64,000 nucleotides of DNA, from assembly GCA_027257055.1 (NCBI GenBank), contig JAPVLO010000133.1, forward strand, positions 2,108,001-2,172,000. The letters are read 5' to 3'. Below are positions 45,960-58,420 of this stretch, piece by piece. Under the pieces are notes generated by a model, which saw only the letters and a program-made list of their open reading frames with translations, ran no database searches and was not told where the DNA came from. The position numbers and the translations under genes were made by a program. The DNA is from Cephalopachus bancanus (taxonomy: Eukaryota; Chordata; Mammalia; Primates; Tarsiidae). Every line of letters begins with the position of its first letter. Position 1 is the stretch's first letter.

Positions 45960-48300
45960 AGTATACTAAAGATCAGCGAATATTTAACCATAAATAATAT
46001 CTCAAAACCACTCAAACGCAGTCAGTTCGATATCTGAATTCATCATCTTTTTCACACTGCTCAGTGGAAGCCCCACTAAGCCTTGCAAAGTCCTACATGA
46101 AATCTTACTATTCCACTACTGCAAGTCACAGAATCCCATAGCCTTATAAGTTATTCTTTGGTAAGATTATGGCCATATATCAAATTCCGGTTTGCTCTGA
46201 TTCCTCTGAGCTTGTCATTCACTTTTAGTACATACTTCTTCTTCAAGGTCTTTAATTTCTAAGAACAGAAGGCAAATCGTGTTGATTTTCAAAGGCAAAA
46301 AACTATTTAAAAGCTACTTGATAGCTCAGAATCTCTAAGAAGGTTGTAAATCAGTTCTAGAGCTACATAAACTAGAAAAAAAAATTGTCCCAAATCCTGC
46401 CACAAGAATATATTTGCTAAGGTGTCACATCCCCAGTTACCAAGCACCAAATCCCACTGGACGGTGTGTCAACGGTAGGCTAAGCTAACAATGATGCCAC
46501 AGTCTCAGCTGCCCATGGAACTCATAATCCCTGACTCACAGGCAGGTAATATCTGACAGGAAGAGCGTTTGCTTGAGCCTACCTCTGAGAGATCCTGGCA
46601 TAACCAATACCTGACATTTACAAAATCTATAAATTGGGAGAATTCCCCAAACATATGAAGAGGGCCGGGCCAACCAAAAAATATGCCAGATGTTCATAAT
46701 GATGAAGCCAGCGACTTGTGGTGAGTTTAAGATATGCTATGGAGTATTTAATCTATGAAAATGATTGTGTATGTTCCCACAAAATAACTAAATCTTTCTT
46801 ATAACAAAATGTTGTTTCAATAATTATAATACATTAAGTGCAGAGTCTAAGGCTCATAGCTGGTAAACATTGATACACTTTTATATGTGAGGAAGTTCAA
46901 CATTCATGTAGAGTTAATTGATAAGCATCAATTAAGTCAATGTTAGCTGCAATAAGAAAAAGTATATATATATTGCATATAATATATATGTATAATATTT
47001 ACACGTATTGCTGTAACTTTTCAAAAATAAAATCTTTAAAAATCTGTGTTTTTAGTTTAAGGGAAATATTTCTCACCCTTTTAAGTATCACACTTGGTCT
47101 TTAAAAAAAGTAACACAGCTCATATGGGTGCCAACTATAGCTAATTACATTCCAATTTGCCTTCTTTGGCATCACTCTACTTCTAAAAACCCATATTGCC
47201 TTTGAAAATTAAGAATTTACTGCTCATAATCCAACGTATTAGAGTGTTTCCGATTTCATGAGTTCTTTATTGAGAAATAATTTAGAAACATAGCTTTAGG
47301 GGACAATGCCAAAACCAATTCTAAAGTATTTTCTCACAAAAGGTATAGTTTAAGAATGTGGATTGTTAATAAACATAAACATTATTTACTTTGAGAAATC
47401 AATTTTTTCACATTTCAATCACTTCTTTAATATAAATTATATGCAAAGAGAGGAAATGAGAGATTTCTAAACTACCTTTTCTACTATTTAAGAAATGCAT
47501 CCTTGAACACTCAGCATTTATAGCTTTTATTTTTTTTTTCCCATCTGACTCCCACCACCTCATCTCTCAAATCTAGAGTCAAACTTTCAGGTCATTTCAT
47601 AGAATATTTGCCACTTCTTAAGAAACTTGAACATTTAACAATTTAGATTATATCTTCTTCAGGGCATCATGATTCCATACAGTTAAAAATATTCACACAT
47701 ACAGGTCAAGACAGTGAGAAATGTTCCTCTATAAACTAGGTGATAAAAAGGACCATGAGGTACAATGTCCCCACCGTCACACTTGGGCTTTTCGAAAGGC
47801 ATGATTCACACTTAATATCACCCTTACTTGGAGTATTCACTTTTTGAATCTGTCATCTTTTATTCCTCAAACTTGTCTAGCCTTGAACACAAGAGTCAAA
47901 TCAAATTTCTTCTTGCTAAATCTTCAGAAAACTTAATATATTGTCATGTAGCCAACATGCTGAACACAGCTCTCAGCTGATAAGGAACACCAAACAAAAG
48001 TAAAGGAACTCTTTTCCAAGTCAAAAAAGATTTCAGATCACCTAGAAAGTGACTGCCAAAATTGTCTCATTTATTTCAATTCATCATCAGTTATCCCTTT
48101 CTTTCATTGTTACTCAAATTACTATAAATACATTTCATTTTTAAATACGTTCTCCTTTAGCAAATTTTATAAAATATTAATATAAACAAAAGTAGAGAGA
48201 TTAGTTCACTTCATATGTCCACATATGCCTTTTCACAATTTCACAATTATCTATATATTGCCAGGCTTGCTTCATGCATGACATTTGTTCTCCTTCTGTC
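45960..48300. other. Unassigned DNA
   Basis: No reading frame or repeat could be named. The stretch near 46440-46700 is GC-richer than its surroundings, with 'agagggccgggccaaccaaa'; it could be a worn LTR but I cannot support that. Confidence 0.45.
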
Positions 48301-48319
48301 TTTTTTTTTTTTTTTTTTT
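48301..48319. repeat. Poly-T run
   Basis: Nineteen or more T residues immediately before the duplicated site of the mini-L1 insertion. Confidence 0.95.
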
Positions 48320-48331
48320 GCTGAAATATTT

Positions 48332-48418
48332 ATTTATTTTTTCTGTCCTTTTTTTAATTATAAAGATGTGGAGTACAATTCAGAGTTAGGTATACAAATG
48401 TTGATTATGCAGGTACCC
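48332..48418 (-). mobile_element. Extremely short L1 insertion
   Basis: Only ~87 bp: a T-rich tail plus ~62 bp of the L1 3' end ('aaagatgtggagtacaattc', 'ttgattatgcaggtaccc'). Target-site duplication 'tgctgaaatattt' at 48319-48331 and 48419-48431, exact. Confidence 0.95.
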
Positions 48419-49024
48419 TGCTGAAATATTTTAAAGCACATATTAGAAATCTGAAAAAAAACTTAGCATCACATTAATAATATTATTCTACCTGACAGTA
48501 TTTATTAAAATTACTTGTGATTATCTAATGCCAAATTTATATTAAAATTTTCCATGTCTCTTAATGGTTTATTATGTTAAATAAAAAACAAACAAGTCTA
48601 TACATTACATATGGTTAATATTCTTTTTAAGCACATTTGAATCTAAAGAAATTGTATCTACTTTTTTATTTTTTGTGATGAACTTCACATCTTTTCTTGA
48701 CTTACCTCTTTATCCATTTGTTCTTATTTTTATCATTATAGATATATAAAATAACACAGAAAGTATATAACAGAAACTCAATAAATTTTGGTGAATGTAT
48801 TGGTAACTGGAAGAACAAATGAGTATTAAGGTCAAGCTTAATCTTCAGCTCTAGTTTTATTTAGTTCATTATAAATCTATAAATCACAATGTTTTCATTT
48901 ACTTCACAGATAAAATGCACAGCTGGCACTCATAGCATTTTCTTTTACCATACTTTTATTCCTTGACAATAGCATGTTATCGGTAGTTTTTTCTTGTTTT
49001 ACTTAACTGCACAAATATTTATCT

Positions 49025-49027
<3 letters not shown>

Positions 49028-49075
<48 letters not shown>
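49028..49075. repeat. (TC)n microsatellite
   Basis: About 24 uninterrupted TC units. The stretch 48432-49027 before it is unassigned. Confidence 0.95.
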
Positions 49076-49079
<4 letters not shown>

Positions 49080-49639
49080 AACTCCTCCTCTCCCATTCCC
49101 TTTTTTGTTTCAGCTTTCCTTGAAGTGGAAATTAGCATGAATGTCTCTTAAGATTCAAAGTTTTTTGTTTTGTTTTCTTTGGATGCATTCTGTTCATGCT
49201 CTGCACTTCCCACTGCATTGCATTCGAAGGCACGCAATCCTGGAATTGCCTGCTTTTGAGACACTCAGATTAATCAGCTGAAAGGTCACGACAGCTTCAT
49301 CTTTATTGTAAGCATCTCCATCAACTTTTCATCTTTTTTTGTGTTAAGCTTATTATTGTTGAATCTCTTATTATATTGTTAACAGGATCAGTTATTATAT
49401 TGTTAAATGACAATTTACCTAAGTCTGTTATTTTCCCACACATTTATTAAAAGAAATTCTTCTGTTTTAATTTAGTTCTCTTTTTTTAAAATCAATTAGC
49501 AAGACCAGCCTTCTAGTCATGCAGTCTACACAGTCACACAGGGCCCCACTTCTGGAAGGTGCTATGCTTGTTTAATTCTCTAAGCTTGCCATCTTAAAAC
49601 CCTTAATAATTGTTGAACAAGGAGCCCTGCATTTTTATT

Positions 49640-50740
49640 TTGCACTGGAGTCCTCAAATTATGTTGCTGTTCCTGTCAACTAGAGCTATTTGGCTATGTT
49701 GAAAAGAGTTCATAGAGAAGTGGAAACATACACAATTCATTTTTCCTTTTAATTACCAATTTTCAGAGGTATAACTTGGAGCCCTGATTGCTTTCAACGG
49801 TAACCAAACAGATGTTTGCCTTTCCAGTTCCTAAGGACTGTAATCAAACTCACTGGTTTTTACACATGAATGGTCTGAAAATCAGTTGTATTTATTATTC
49901 TCATTGACAATCAAATTGTCCCACCACTGGCCCATGAGTGCCCTTCAGGTGGTTTTCATGTCTGTTTGGTGGATGCCTACTCTTCTTAGAGCGTTTTCTG
50001 ACTTTCTGGTGGTGGCAAAATGTCACAGTCTCATCTCACACGTTTTTGCCCCAGAATCTATTTTGTGTATTATTTCACCAAAAAAGGATGATTTCTTCCT
50101 CCCCAAAAGGAAATTTGAAGCATTCTAATGGCAAGTAATATTTACAGATTATAATCTGGGAATTTGGTGAACATATAGCTATTGGCATGTCAATACTTCT
50201 ATGGGCTGAAAAAATATATATGTATATATTTATTTGTATGTATGTATATGTATATTTAAAGTTTGTGCTTATTTTGGATGTTTAAGTACTATGTGCTTTA
50301 AAATTTCTACAAACCATAAGTAAATGTCAATTGGACAAGTGCTTCCTTAGAAATGCAGCCTAGGATCCCATTAAGTGCATTCAAATAGATGAGATCAGCT
50401 GTTGATCACTTCTCTTGTTCATTTGGTGTGGTATGTAATATGCAGTAGCAGTAAATTCATGGGGTCATGTTTTGGGCTTCTCTGCTTATTTAAGGAATAC
50501 AACAACATCTGAATGCGTGATTTTAACTTGTTTATAAACCACATTATATGGAGATGAATTTGTTCTTTTAAGATACTTTGGTTTTAAAATGCATTCTGGG
50601 ATAAGAAGAGGTCAGAGTTTCTGCTGTAAATAGAGCAGGCTACCAGTAAAACTGAAACAACTCGCTGTGTTCCATAACTTTGTTGTTTCCCATTGAGATT
50701 ATCATTGGAGACAAGCCCATTTCACTTGAAACATATGCAT
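49640..50740. other. Repeat-poor stretch, candidate conserved non-coding DNA
   Basis: Balanced composition, no transposon signatures except a short AT tract at 50210-50260, and several plausible factor-site words ('cattgacaatcaaattgt', 'catatgcataac'). No supported gene; the overlapping frames at 49886-50138 look like chance. The call is by texture only. Confidence 0.25.
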
Positions 50741-50756
50741 AACTAATAATATGTAT

Positions 50757-51045
50757 TTTTTTTGTTTTAAATTTTTTATTTTAAAGATGTGGGGTACATT
50801 CAGGGTTAGGTATACAAATGTTCATTATGCAGGCACCCTTGTTGAAGAGGTGTACCCCCACTCCCCTGGCAGTTTTCCTCAACTGCCAATCCCACCCCCC
50901 TCCCCTGGCAGTTTCTCACTTCTGCCAATTGCTTTCTTATAGTATTATGATAATTGCTCAAGGTCCGCTTAAGAGTGAGAACATATGGTACTCTGTTCTT
51001 TGTCTCTGCGATAGAACACTGAGTATGATAGACTCTGGATCCATC
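50757..51045 (-). mobile_element. 5'-truncated L1 3' end (antisense)
   Basis: T-rich tail, then 'aaagatgtggggtacattca', 'gttaggtatacaaatgttca', 'ctggcagtttctcacttctg', ending in 'gatagactctggatccatca'. Same lineage as 30707-37770. Bases 51046-51657 are unassigned. Confidence 0.9.
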
Positions 51046-51657
51046 AGAAATATTATGGAGGTAAATTTAAAATCAACATTGACTCCCTCCCCAATTTAAA
51101 AAAATCCAGATTTAAGCAGAAGATACATTTCCACAAGTTATAAACAAAATTTAAATAAATTTTGACAGTTATTTTTAAATCATAACATATAATTGCCTAT
51201 AAATATCATCTACTGAAGTCTTTTTTTTCTTATCTTAATAAGAATTTGGAAATTGGTAGAAACCAATATCCCCAGGTGGCCAGCATTATACATTATGGTA
51301 AAAAGAAAAAAACAAAATTATCTAGCTAGTTATTTTTTCAATCAGTATGTTTCTATTTCCCCAAACAACCACAACATATTTTCATGGCATCATTTTCTAC
51401 AAATAAATTTTTCTCACCTTGCTACTGAACCATTTTATTCACTTTGTGCTAGATTCACTCATGTAATTAATCACAATGTACTTTGAATCCTGAAGTTTAT
51501 CTTTCATTAAGTGAAAGAAAAAAAAGTGAAGACGAAAAGACTTAGCTGAACCAATTGACCATGTTCTGCTAATGTGGAGTTACTTTTTTTAATCCTACCA
51601 GTATGCTCTATACATAACAAAAGTGTAAATTCAGAGTAAACTATATGTGGATGTATT

Positions 51658-51720
51658 TTTTTTTTTTTTTTTGAGTTGAAGTCTCACTCTGTCACCCAGC
51701 CTGGAGTGCAGTGGCCGCTC
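51658..51720 (-). mobile_element. Severely truncated Alu (antisense)
   Basis: Poly-T, then only the terminal ~45 bp of the right arm ('gagttgaagtctcactctgt', 'ctggagtgcagtggccgctc'), stopping abruptly. No target-site duplication is evident. Confidence 0.85.
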
Positions 51721-53857
51721 TTTAATGGGATACAATATCGAACTACCCTGATCACTAGAAGATAACTACTGTGCAATGGTGTAGGGAAATTTTGATGTAA
51801 AAATTAGACCAACTCTCAGCTGTATTCCTAATATTTCATGTCATTTATGGGTGAAATTTTTAAAAACTGAATGAGGTACAAAACTTCCCTAAGTCAGTTT
51901 TCTCAGAAGTAAAATAAAGAATGCAAAGTTTAAAGCAATGTTAAGTACATAATAATTAAATTCCATATACCACACTTCTACAGAAACTATATGACAGACA
52001 ATCATACTTGTGGATGCAGTAATTTTTGAAGCAAAGATCACTAAGTTCCTACACTTTAGTATATTAAATCTCAGTCTGTGAGACTAAAATAATTTTAGTA
52101 TTATTTCTTCATAATAAGTCATATTTTTAATATGACAAATGGTTTATTCTTAGGAAAAATGACTGTCATTCTTGGACCTTTCTATATATAATAACAGTAT
52201 TTTGCTAATTTCAATATTTTTTGAATTTTTTAATTTGTACTTAATAGCATTTAATATTTGAATTATTTAAATATTGGTTTTGAAATTCTGCCTCAGTTTG
52301 GGTTCCTTAGAAGCCCACCATGATACAAGTACCAGTGAGTTACTAGAGAAAATAAGACACAAAATAGAGAAAGGTTAAAAAAAAAAAATATATATATATA
52401 TATACATATATATATAAAGTAAGAGAATTGAGCAACTGGGTTCAATTTTATAAGAAATTCTCAGAGTATTACAAAGAAACACTTCAGAACTGTCCCACTG
52501 AGAATGGAGAAGCAAGGGTATATTTCTATAAGTTTCTTCCCTCATTAGTTGAGGAAACCTCTAGCCAAACTCCTATCCAGGAAAAAAAGAGGAAGATAAA
52601 TAATATCGATATCAGAAATTAGAGAAGATATCATTATGTATCTCAAATATATTAAAAGTATAATAGTAAAAACACTATACACAACTCTATGCCAATACAT
52701 TTTACAACTTAAATGAAATAGACAAAAGACAAACTACTAAAACTCACATAAGTCAATAGAAGTGAAAGATAAATAAGCAATTAAACATTTCTAGTGTTCA
52801 GCAGTCAGTGTGGAGGAGAGGACAAAGAAAGAATTTCAATAAAAGAGGAAGAAAAGAATATATCAGAGAAGTAGCAAAGGTCCTTGAAGAGGTAACATCA
52901 CAAAATCCCCCCCAAAAAAGTTACAATATGAGAGAATATTGTGAAATGTTTATGTTGATAGTGTTTGGCAAGTTATGGCTGACGTACAGGAGAATGATCT
53001 CAGTACAACACCTTAAAGCATAAATGAGTAGTCAGGAAGTTGAAGAAATGATATATAAAGTACAAATTCTAGAAGTGTATTTGTTCATTGAAGTTTAGAG
53101 AAAGGCAAAGCAGAGTGAAGGAAGTACTTTGGAAGATTATTTTCCACTCACTTTATATTTTTTGAAAATATTTTGGTACTGTACACTATGTGCATGACAA
53201 GTGTTATTTACCCAGTCAAAACTGAGATATGTTTTCTGAAAATTAGTATTATGAGGCAATATGTCTATCAGAGTTAGTTTGGGAGATGTATTTTTAGAGC
53301 AAATGTTGGGATTTCAGCAATAGTCTGGAGATTTATGGGGATAATGGGATCGTTTTTGGAATATAAATTGGCCTATAAAACCAAAATGCATAGTTGTGTG
53401 ACTGTATGCTTGACAATTCTCTAGGTGGTGTGTTGAATCAGCAAAGAACGTTTTAACATTTTTTCTTTGCCTTTAGGATCAGAGGCAGAAATTTAAACAA
53501 ATATATACAATGTAATATCTTAAGTGCTGACATGGAAACCTACCCAGGTGATTAATACGTTTTCAAACATGAGTGTGAGTTTGTACATGTGCATGGGTTC
53601 ACTGAAACTCAGAAGTTTGGAAAGTCATGAGTTGTCCCAGAAGGGTAAGGTAGACGGTGAGCTGGTAAAGTCTACTAGAAAGGTATGAGGATTCACTCTT
53701 CTAAACATCTGAGTGACATATGTGTTGAAAAGTTGAAAATATCACATTTTAGGTGATTATGGAAATATTTTGTAAAGAAGTTTCAGAGAAGAATAAAGCA
53801 AAAGACAAACTTTCTGTAGTTCCTTGGAATTGCACCTTTTTTTTGGTAATCTATCAC
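51721..53857. other. Unassigned AT-rich DNA
   Basis: Contains a (TA)n tract at about 52385-52418. Short frames at 52428-52622 and 52808-53023 have no recognisable content. Confidence 0.5.
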
Positions 53858-53870
53858 AGGATATTCTCTC

Positions 53871-54155
53871 TTTTTTTTTGAGTTGGAGTCTCACTCTGTC
53901 ACCCAGACTGGAGCGCAGTGGCCGCTCCCGGCCCCGCAACCTCGACCTGCTGGGCTCCAGCGATCCTTCCGCCTCAGCCTTCCAAGTAGCTGGAACTACA
54001 GGCGCGCACTACCACGCCCAGCTAATTTTTTGATTTATTGTAGAGATGAGGTCTCGCCAAGTTGCCCAGGTGCATCTCGAACCGCGGACTCAGGCAATCC
54101 ACTCACCTCAGCCTCCCAAGGCGCGGGATTACAGGCTGAGCCACCGAGACCAGCT
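53871..54155 (-). mobile_element. Alu (antisense), older left-arm form
   Basis: Full dimer; target-site duplication 'aggatattctctc' (53858-53870) and 'aggatactctctt' (54156-54168). It keeps the long 'gtctcgccaagttgcccagg' but has 'aaggcgcgggattacaggc'. Bases 54169-54504 are unassigned. Confidence 0.95.
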
Positions 54156-54504
54156 AGGATACTCTCTTACTTACAAGCATCTCATTTCTCTTCTTGGCTT
54201 TGAGAATAAAATCTAAAATTCAGCTATAAGCTAGAAACAATAATAGTACCCACCAGCCCACTGCCCCCCAAAACATGTACTGGACTCTTTAATTTATCCA
54301 TACTAGAATTGCCTTCATTTTTTGGATACAGTCATGAAAATGTACTCCAAATAGACACAAATGCTCCATAAGTTATTTTATATCCAGGACTGCACAATTG
54401 CTGTTTTTTATTCTTGTAACATTTATTTTACCCTCTCCACTCACTCTCCCTTTACCTAGTTTGCTAGATGGAATATAGACTTTCCCATCAAAAGTGAGAT
54501 CAAG

Positions 54505-55062
54505 TTATTCCTCAAAATAGCCAAAATGTGGAAACCACATAAGTGTCCACTGACAAATAAATGGATAAAGAAACTAATATATATATATAATAGAGAGGTT
54601 GCCATTTGCAACAACGTGGATTAGCCTAGAGGACATTAAGCTAAGTAAAATAAGCCAGAAACAGAAAGACAAACACTGCGTATTCCCACTTATATGTGCA
54701 ATGTAAAATTTTAAAAAGGGTCAAATTAAAAGAAACAGAACAGAACAGTGGTTGCCAGGGACCGAGAGAGGGAGAAAATGGGAAGAAGTAGGTAAATGGG
54801 TACACATTTGCAGTCTGATAGAACAAATAAATCTAGAGATAAAATGTGTAGTCTGAGGACTAGAGTTAATAATACTGTATTAGATACCCAAAATTTGTTA
54901 AGTGAGTAAAATTTAGGTGTTCTTACCAAAAAAGCAAAAAAAATAGATAACTGTGAAAGGTGATAAATATGCTACTTTGATTGTAGTTAATCATTTCACC
55001 ACATATGTATAACAGAACATCACTATATATATACACACAATAAAAATGAATTGTAAAAAGTG
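54505..55062 (+). mobile_element. L1MA/MB-type 3' end (sense)
   Basis: 'aatagccaaaatgtggaaac', 'aaataaatggataaagaaac', 'gcaacaacgtggattagcct', 'agaacagtggttgccaggga', 'tgattgtagttaatcatttc', ending in an A-rich tail. 5'-truncated. Confidence 0.8.
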
Positions 55063-55836
55063 AGATCAAGTTAACAACATTGACTGTTACCTTACTAGTT
55101 CAGAGTTTGTAGGCAACCTTTGGTTGATGTGGTCATCTGTAGACATGGATTCTATCTTGACCTCTCAACTTTAGTGTTGCATAGAATGGAAAAGAGAAAG
55201 GGAGTTATTCTACCTCCTTTCACTTAGATATCATAATATGCAAATTTGCTCTCATATTTCATCAAAAGAATTTAAGCTATTAGTAACATCTAGCTCCAAA
55301 TAATACTAGAAAAGTAGGCTTTATTCTTGGCAGTCATGTGTCCCGCTAAAAATCAAGATTTTTCTTACTATAAAAAACAATAGGAGAAAATATTTGGGGT
55401 ACAACTTGCTATCACTGTCACAGCCTACTCTTTGATTATGCAAATATCTAACAGTATGCTTTTATGCAAAAACAAGAACCCACTCACTAACTGCCCTATC
55501 ACCCAAACCGATTCAAAGATTGCACTTACCTTAAAGTTCAGGGTGATGCATAGGTCGCTCTATCAAGTTTTTCCCATGACCTAAAATTTATAAAATGAGA
55601 ACAATTCGTCTCTCCCCATAATAGCTCAATATAATAACAGAGTAGGAATAAGATACACAGAATAAAAATTCACCTTCGGAAAGAAGAAAATAATGAGTAC
55701 ACCAATAGATGATCAACAATAAGATGAAATCTTGTTGGTTAATGACTAAAACCCTCTGTTCTGAGTGTAGAAAAAGTTCTTTGGTGAGCAGATCTGGCAG
55801 TACCTGGTTCAGCTTTTTGGGAGGAATGAAATTCCC
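55063..55836. other. Unassigned DNA
   Basis: Nothing recognised. Confidence 0.5.
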
Positions 55837-56006
55837 TTTCCCTTTTTTTTTTTTCTTTTAGAGTCAGGATCTTGCTTCATCACCCAGACTAGAGTGCAGT
55901 GGCATGATCAGACCTCACTGAAGCCTGGAACTCCTAGGCTCAAGCAGTCCTCCTGCCTCAGTCTCTGAATAGCTGGGATTACAGGCCTGAGTCACCAAAC
56001 CCAGTT
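55837..56006 (-). mobile_element. Free Alu left monomer (FLAM-like), antisense
   Basis: T-rich head, 'actagagtgcagtggcatga', 'aactcctaggctcaagcagt', 'gaatagctgggattacaggc'. Only one 7SL-like arm and no second arm, so a pre-dimer Alu ancestor. Confidence 0.85.
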
Positions 56007-56057
56007 CCTGTCCATTCTTACCTGTAACCCATGGTGTTTATTTCTAGGACATTTTCT

Positions 56058-56576
56058 TTAATTACCTTTCCCCAGCTGATATAGCAGAATTTGGTGGGCT
56101 TTCCCATTTCTTTCAGACTGATTCATATTGAAGCAAGTTGGAGTCCAAGGTGGAGTTTTATGGGTCAAATTGTCATAGGCTTTTACAGGTCAGGCTTGTG
56201 ATTTCTTCAAAAACTCTTTGAAAGACGTTTCTCCTTCCTCAGATCCATGTGCAAGTGCCAACAGCTGAAGATGATATCCAGAAGTATTTTTCAACCTGAA
56301 GACTATGTTTTGTACTTACCAGCCTTCGTGTTCTGCTTCTGTCCCTCTCAAGAAAATGATGGCACCATGAGGCCATTTGAAACAATAACTTTGGAAAAGC
56401 AACACCTTGATTTGTCTATTGTCAATAATCTGGTTCTCATTGACAGGGAGATAATCTTGACAGAAGATTCTTGAAAAGGTTTGAGCAACAGGCTTACCTT
56501 CTTTTACAGCTGTCATTTTGCTAACAACTGCATTAATTTCATGACTGCAAGCAGTTGATTTTCTCAATGCTTTCAA
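56058..56576 (-). pseudogene. Unidentified degraded coding-like reading frame
   Basis: One minus-strand frame runs 172 codons with only two internal stops: 85 codons open from ~56576 to a TAA at 56316-56318, then 41 codons, a TGA, 43 codons and a TAA at 56058-56060. The translation looks protein-like ('INAVVSKMTAVKEGKPVAQ', 'ALAHGSEEGETSFKEFLKK') with mixed charges and no low complexity, but I do not recognise it. The first stop follows 'gaaggctggtaagt', a good match to a splice donor, so this could also be an exon followed by intron, or a retroviral or transposon relic. No initiating ATG is obvious at the upstream end. An old Alu monomer flanks it downstream. Confidence 0.3.
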
Positions 56577-57990
56577 TGTGGTATTTTTAAATTACTGGGT
56601 TCTAAATTTACTTAGAAATATCAAATTCAAAAAATGCTTGAATTCATGTTAATTGATCTCTATATACTTCAGTTAAATATTTCGTAACAACATTAGCCAG
56701 TTAGAGATAAACTGAGTACTTTGACAGGAAATATATGTACATTTTCTGTGGGTTATTTTTCTAGTATAACAGGAATGTAAGAGTATGAAGTGTCATTATC
56801 AAAAATTTAGTTTGACATGCACATTTTATACATGTACAAACTGACCTGGCTAAATCTAGTTTCTAACTAATATGTTCTCATTTCATATAGTAGTTTCTAT
56901 CATAAAGCTTCATTGCACAATTGATTATGTAAATAATATTTCCTTGGACTTGATGTATTTTAAAAGTTTAATTATACAATGTATGTGAAACTATATACAT
57001 ATATACTTATACACAAATACATACATATATGTAAAATAGTTGACCAAAAAATATTCTGATTTTTTCTAGTATATAGCACTTTTTTATAAGTAAATATATT
57101 TAAATAAGAAAAATTATTAAAGGTTAAGGACTATATTTGTATTATAAATTTTTATTGCACTGAAATGAAAACTGAAAAAGAAGATTAAAAACTGATTTAA
57201 AAAATAATCCTTAAATCTCTTCTTCAAGTGATTTCAGTTTTCAATTAATAAGATGAGATTTTAAGATTTCATATTACGTACAATGAGACTTGTGTTATTG
57301 TCATGGTTGTTGTTGCAAATAACCAGGGTTTATTTTATTTCAAAAATCAAAATAATCCCTGAATCCCATTTTAGTAAGAGATTTGATCAGTAGGAAGGGG
57401 AAGTCATAAATCTGCATATTTCTTACATGCAGTCACACTGCCTTGCCCTTCGAAACAATAATATTTAGGTCTGAGCTAGAAAACTAAAATTGAATAGTCA
57501 AAAATAAAAGATTATTTGCAAAGTCTGGAATAAAGTTCCAGGGAACACTGATATTTTGGCAAATTGACTTCCCTGTATGCACAGTTCACCACCTCACTTA
57601 ATTATTTCTGAAATAACCTTGGATTGGATGCCAAATTGGACCTTTTTAAAATATTAAGTTTCAAGTTTAAAACATACAGCAAATAAAAATGTTTGCACAG
57701 CATTTCCTTTAGAAGTTATTTGTAAAGACCTTCCTCTTTCCAGGGAGTGAAAACATCATTAACCTTTACAATAAATAATAGTCACACAAATATTCTGCAA
57801 CTTAATTTGTTTGGGATTTATTGATCATCTACCTCTAGGATTAGCACTGTACTAAGCCAAAGGAGTGTATAATCAAAGAAGAGTCCATGGTACAATTCTA
57901 TGTTCAGTGAGTTTACAATATGCCTATGTAGGCAAATTCAAGACTTAGAGATTTAGCTACCAATAGTTTTCTGTTATAAAGACGAAAGCA
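56577..57990. other. Unassigned AT-rich DNA
   Basis: No named element. A block at 57384-57432 is similar to 58105-58153 ('gaagtcata.atctgcatatt'). Near 57810-57860 'attagcactgtactaagcc' resembles an ancient SINE-like motif. Confidence 0.45.
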
Positions 57991-57994
57991 AGGA

Positions 57995-58160
57995 AATATC
58001 AAAAGTTTGGTTCCAGGTAGACCTATATTTTAATATTGAGTCTTTCAACTATTAGTTATATAATTATTCACAACCAACTTAACCACCAAGTCTTGGTCTT
58101 CTTATCTATAAATTTGATCAATAAGAAAGAGAAGTCATAAGTCTGCATATTGCTTGCATT
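57995..58160 (-). mobile_element. MIR (antisense), diverged
   Basis: Reverse MIR order: 'gtctttcaactattagttat', 'caaccaacttaaccaccaag', 'ggtcttcttatctataaatt'. Confidence 0.5.
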
Positions 58161-58284
58161 GAAAAATTAATGATATGTTTAACTTGTGTTGATTAGTAGA
58201 TATTCAATTAGCACAAGATAGAGAAAGTATTATTACATGAATGATATATACAAAAGATTTTTAAAAGCATTTGAGAATGTAGGT

Positions 58285-58420
58285 AAAAATTACCTTGAGA
58301 TCACAGAGTCAACAGAGTCACAGAGAGCTTAATGGTCTGCCTTAAGTTGCATAGCTGAGAAGTAGGTGAGACTATACCCAGACACAAAGATAAAGAGGGT
58401 GAACCCTTAATTACAATATC
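58285..58420 (+). mobile_element. MIR fragment
   Basis: 'cacagagagcttaatggtct', 'ccttaagttgcatagctgag', 'aagtaggtgagactataccc' follow the MIR core. Bases 58421-59070 are unassigned. Confidence 0.6.

Noticed and set aside
49028..49075. Regular short repeats as a CRISPR array
   Set aside because: Simple dinucleotide microsatellites without spacers, in a vertebrate genome.
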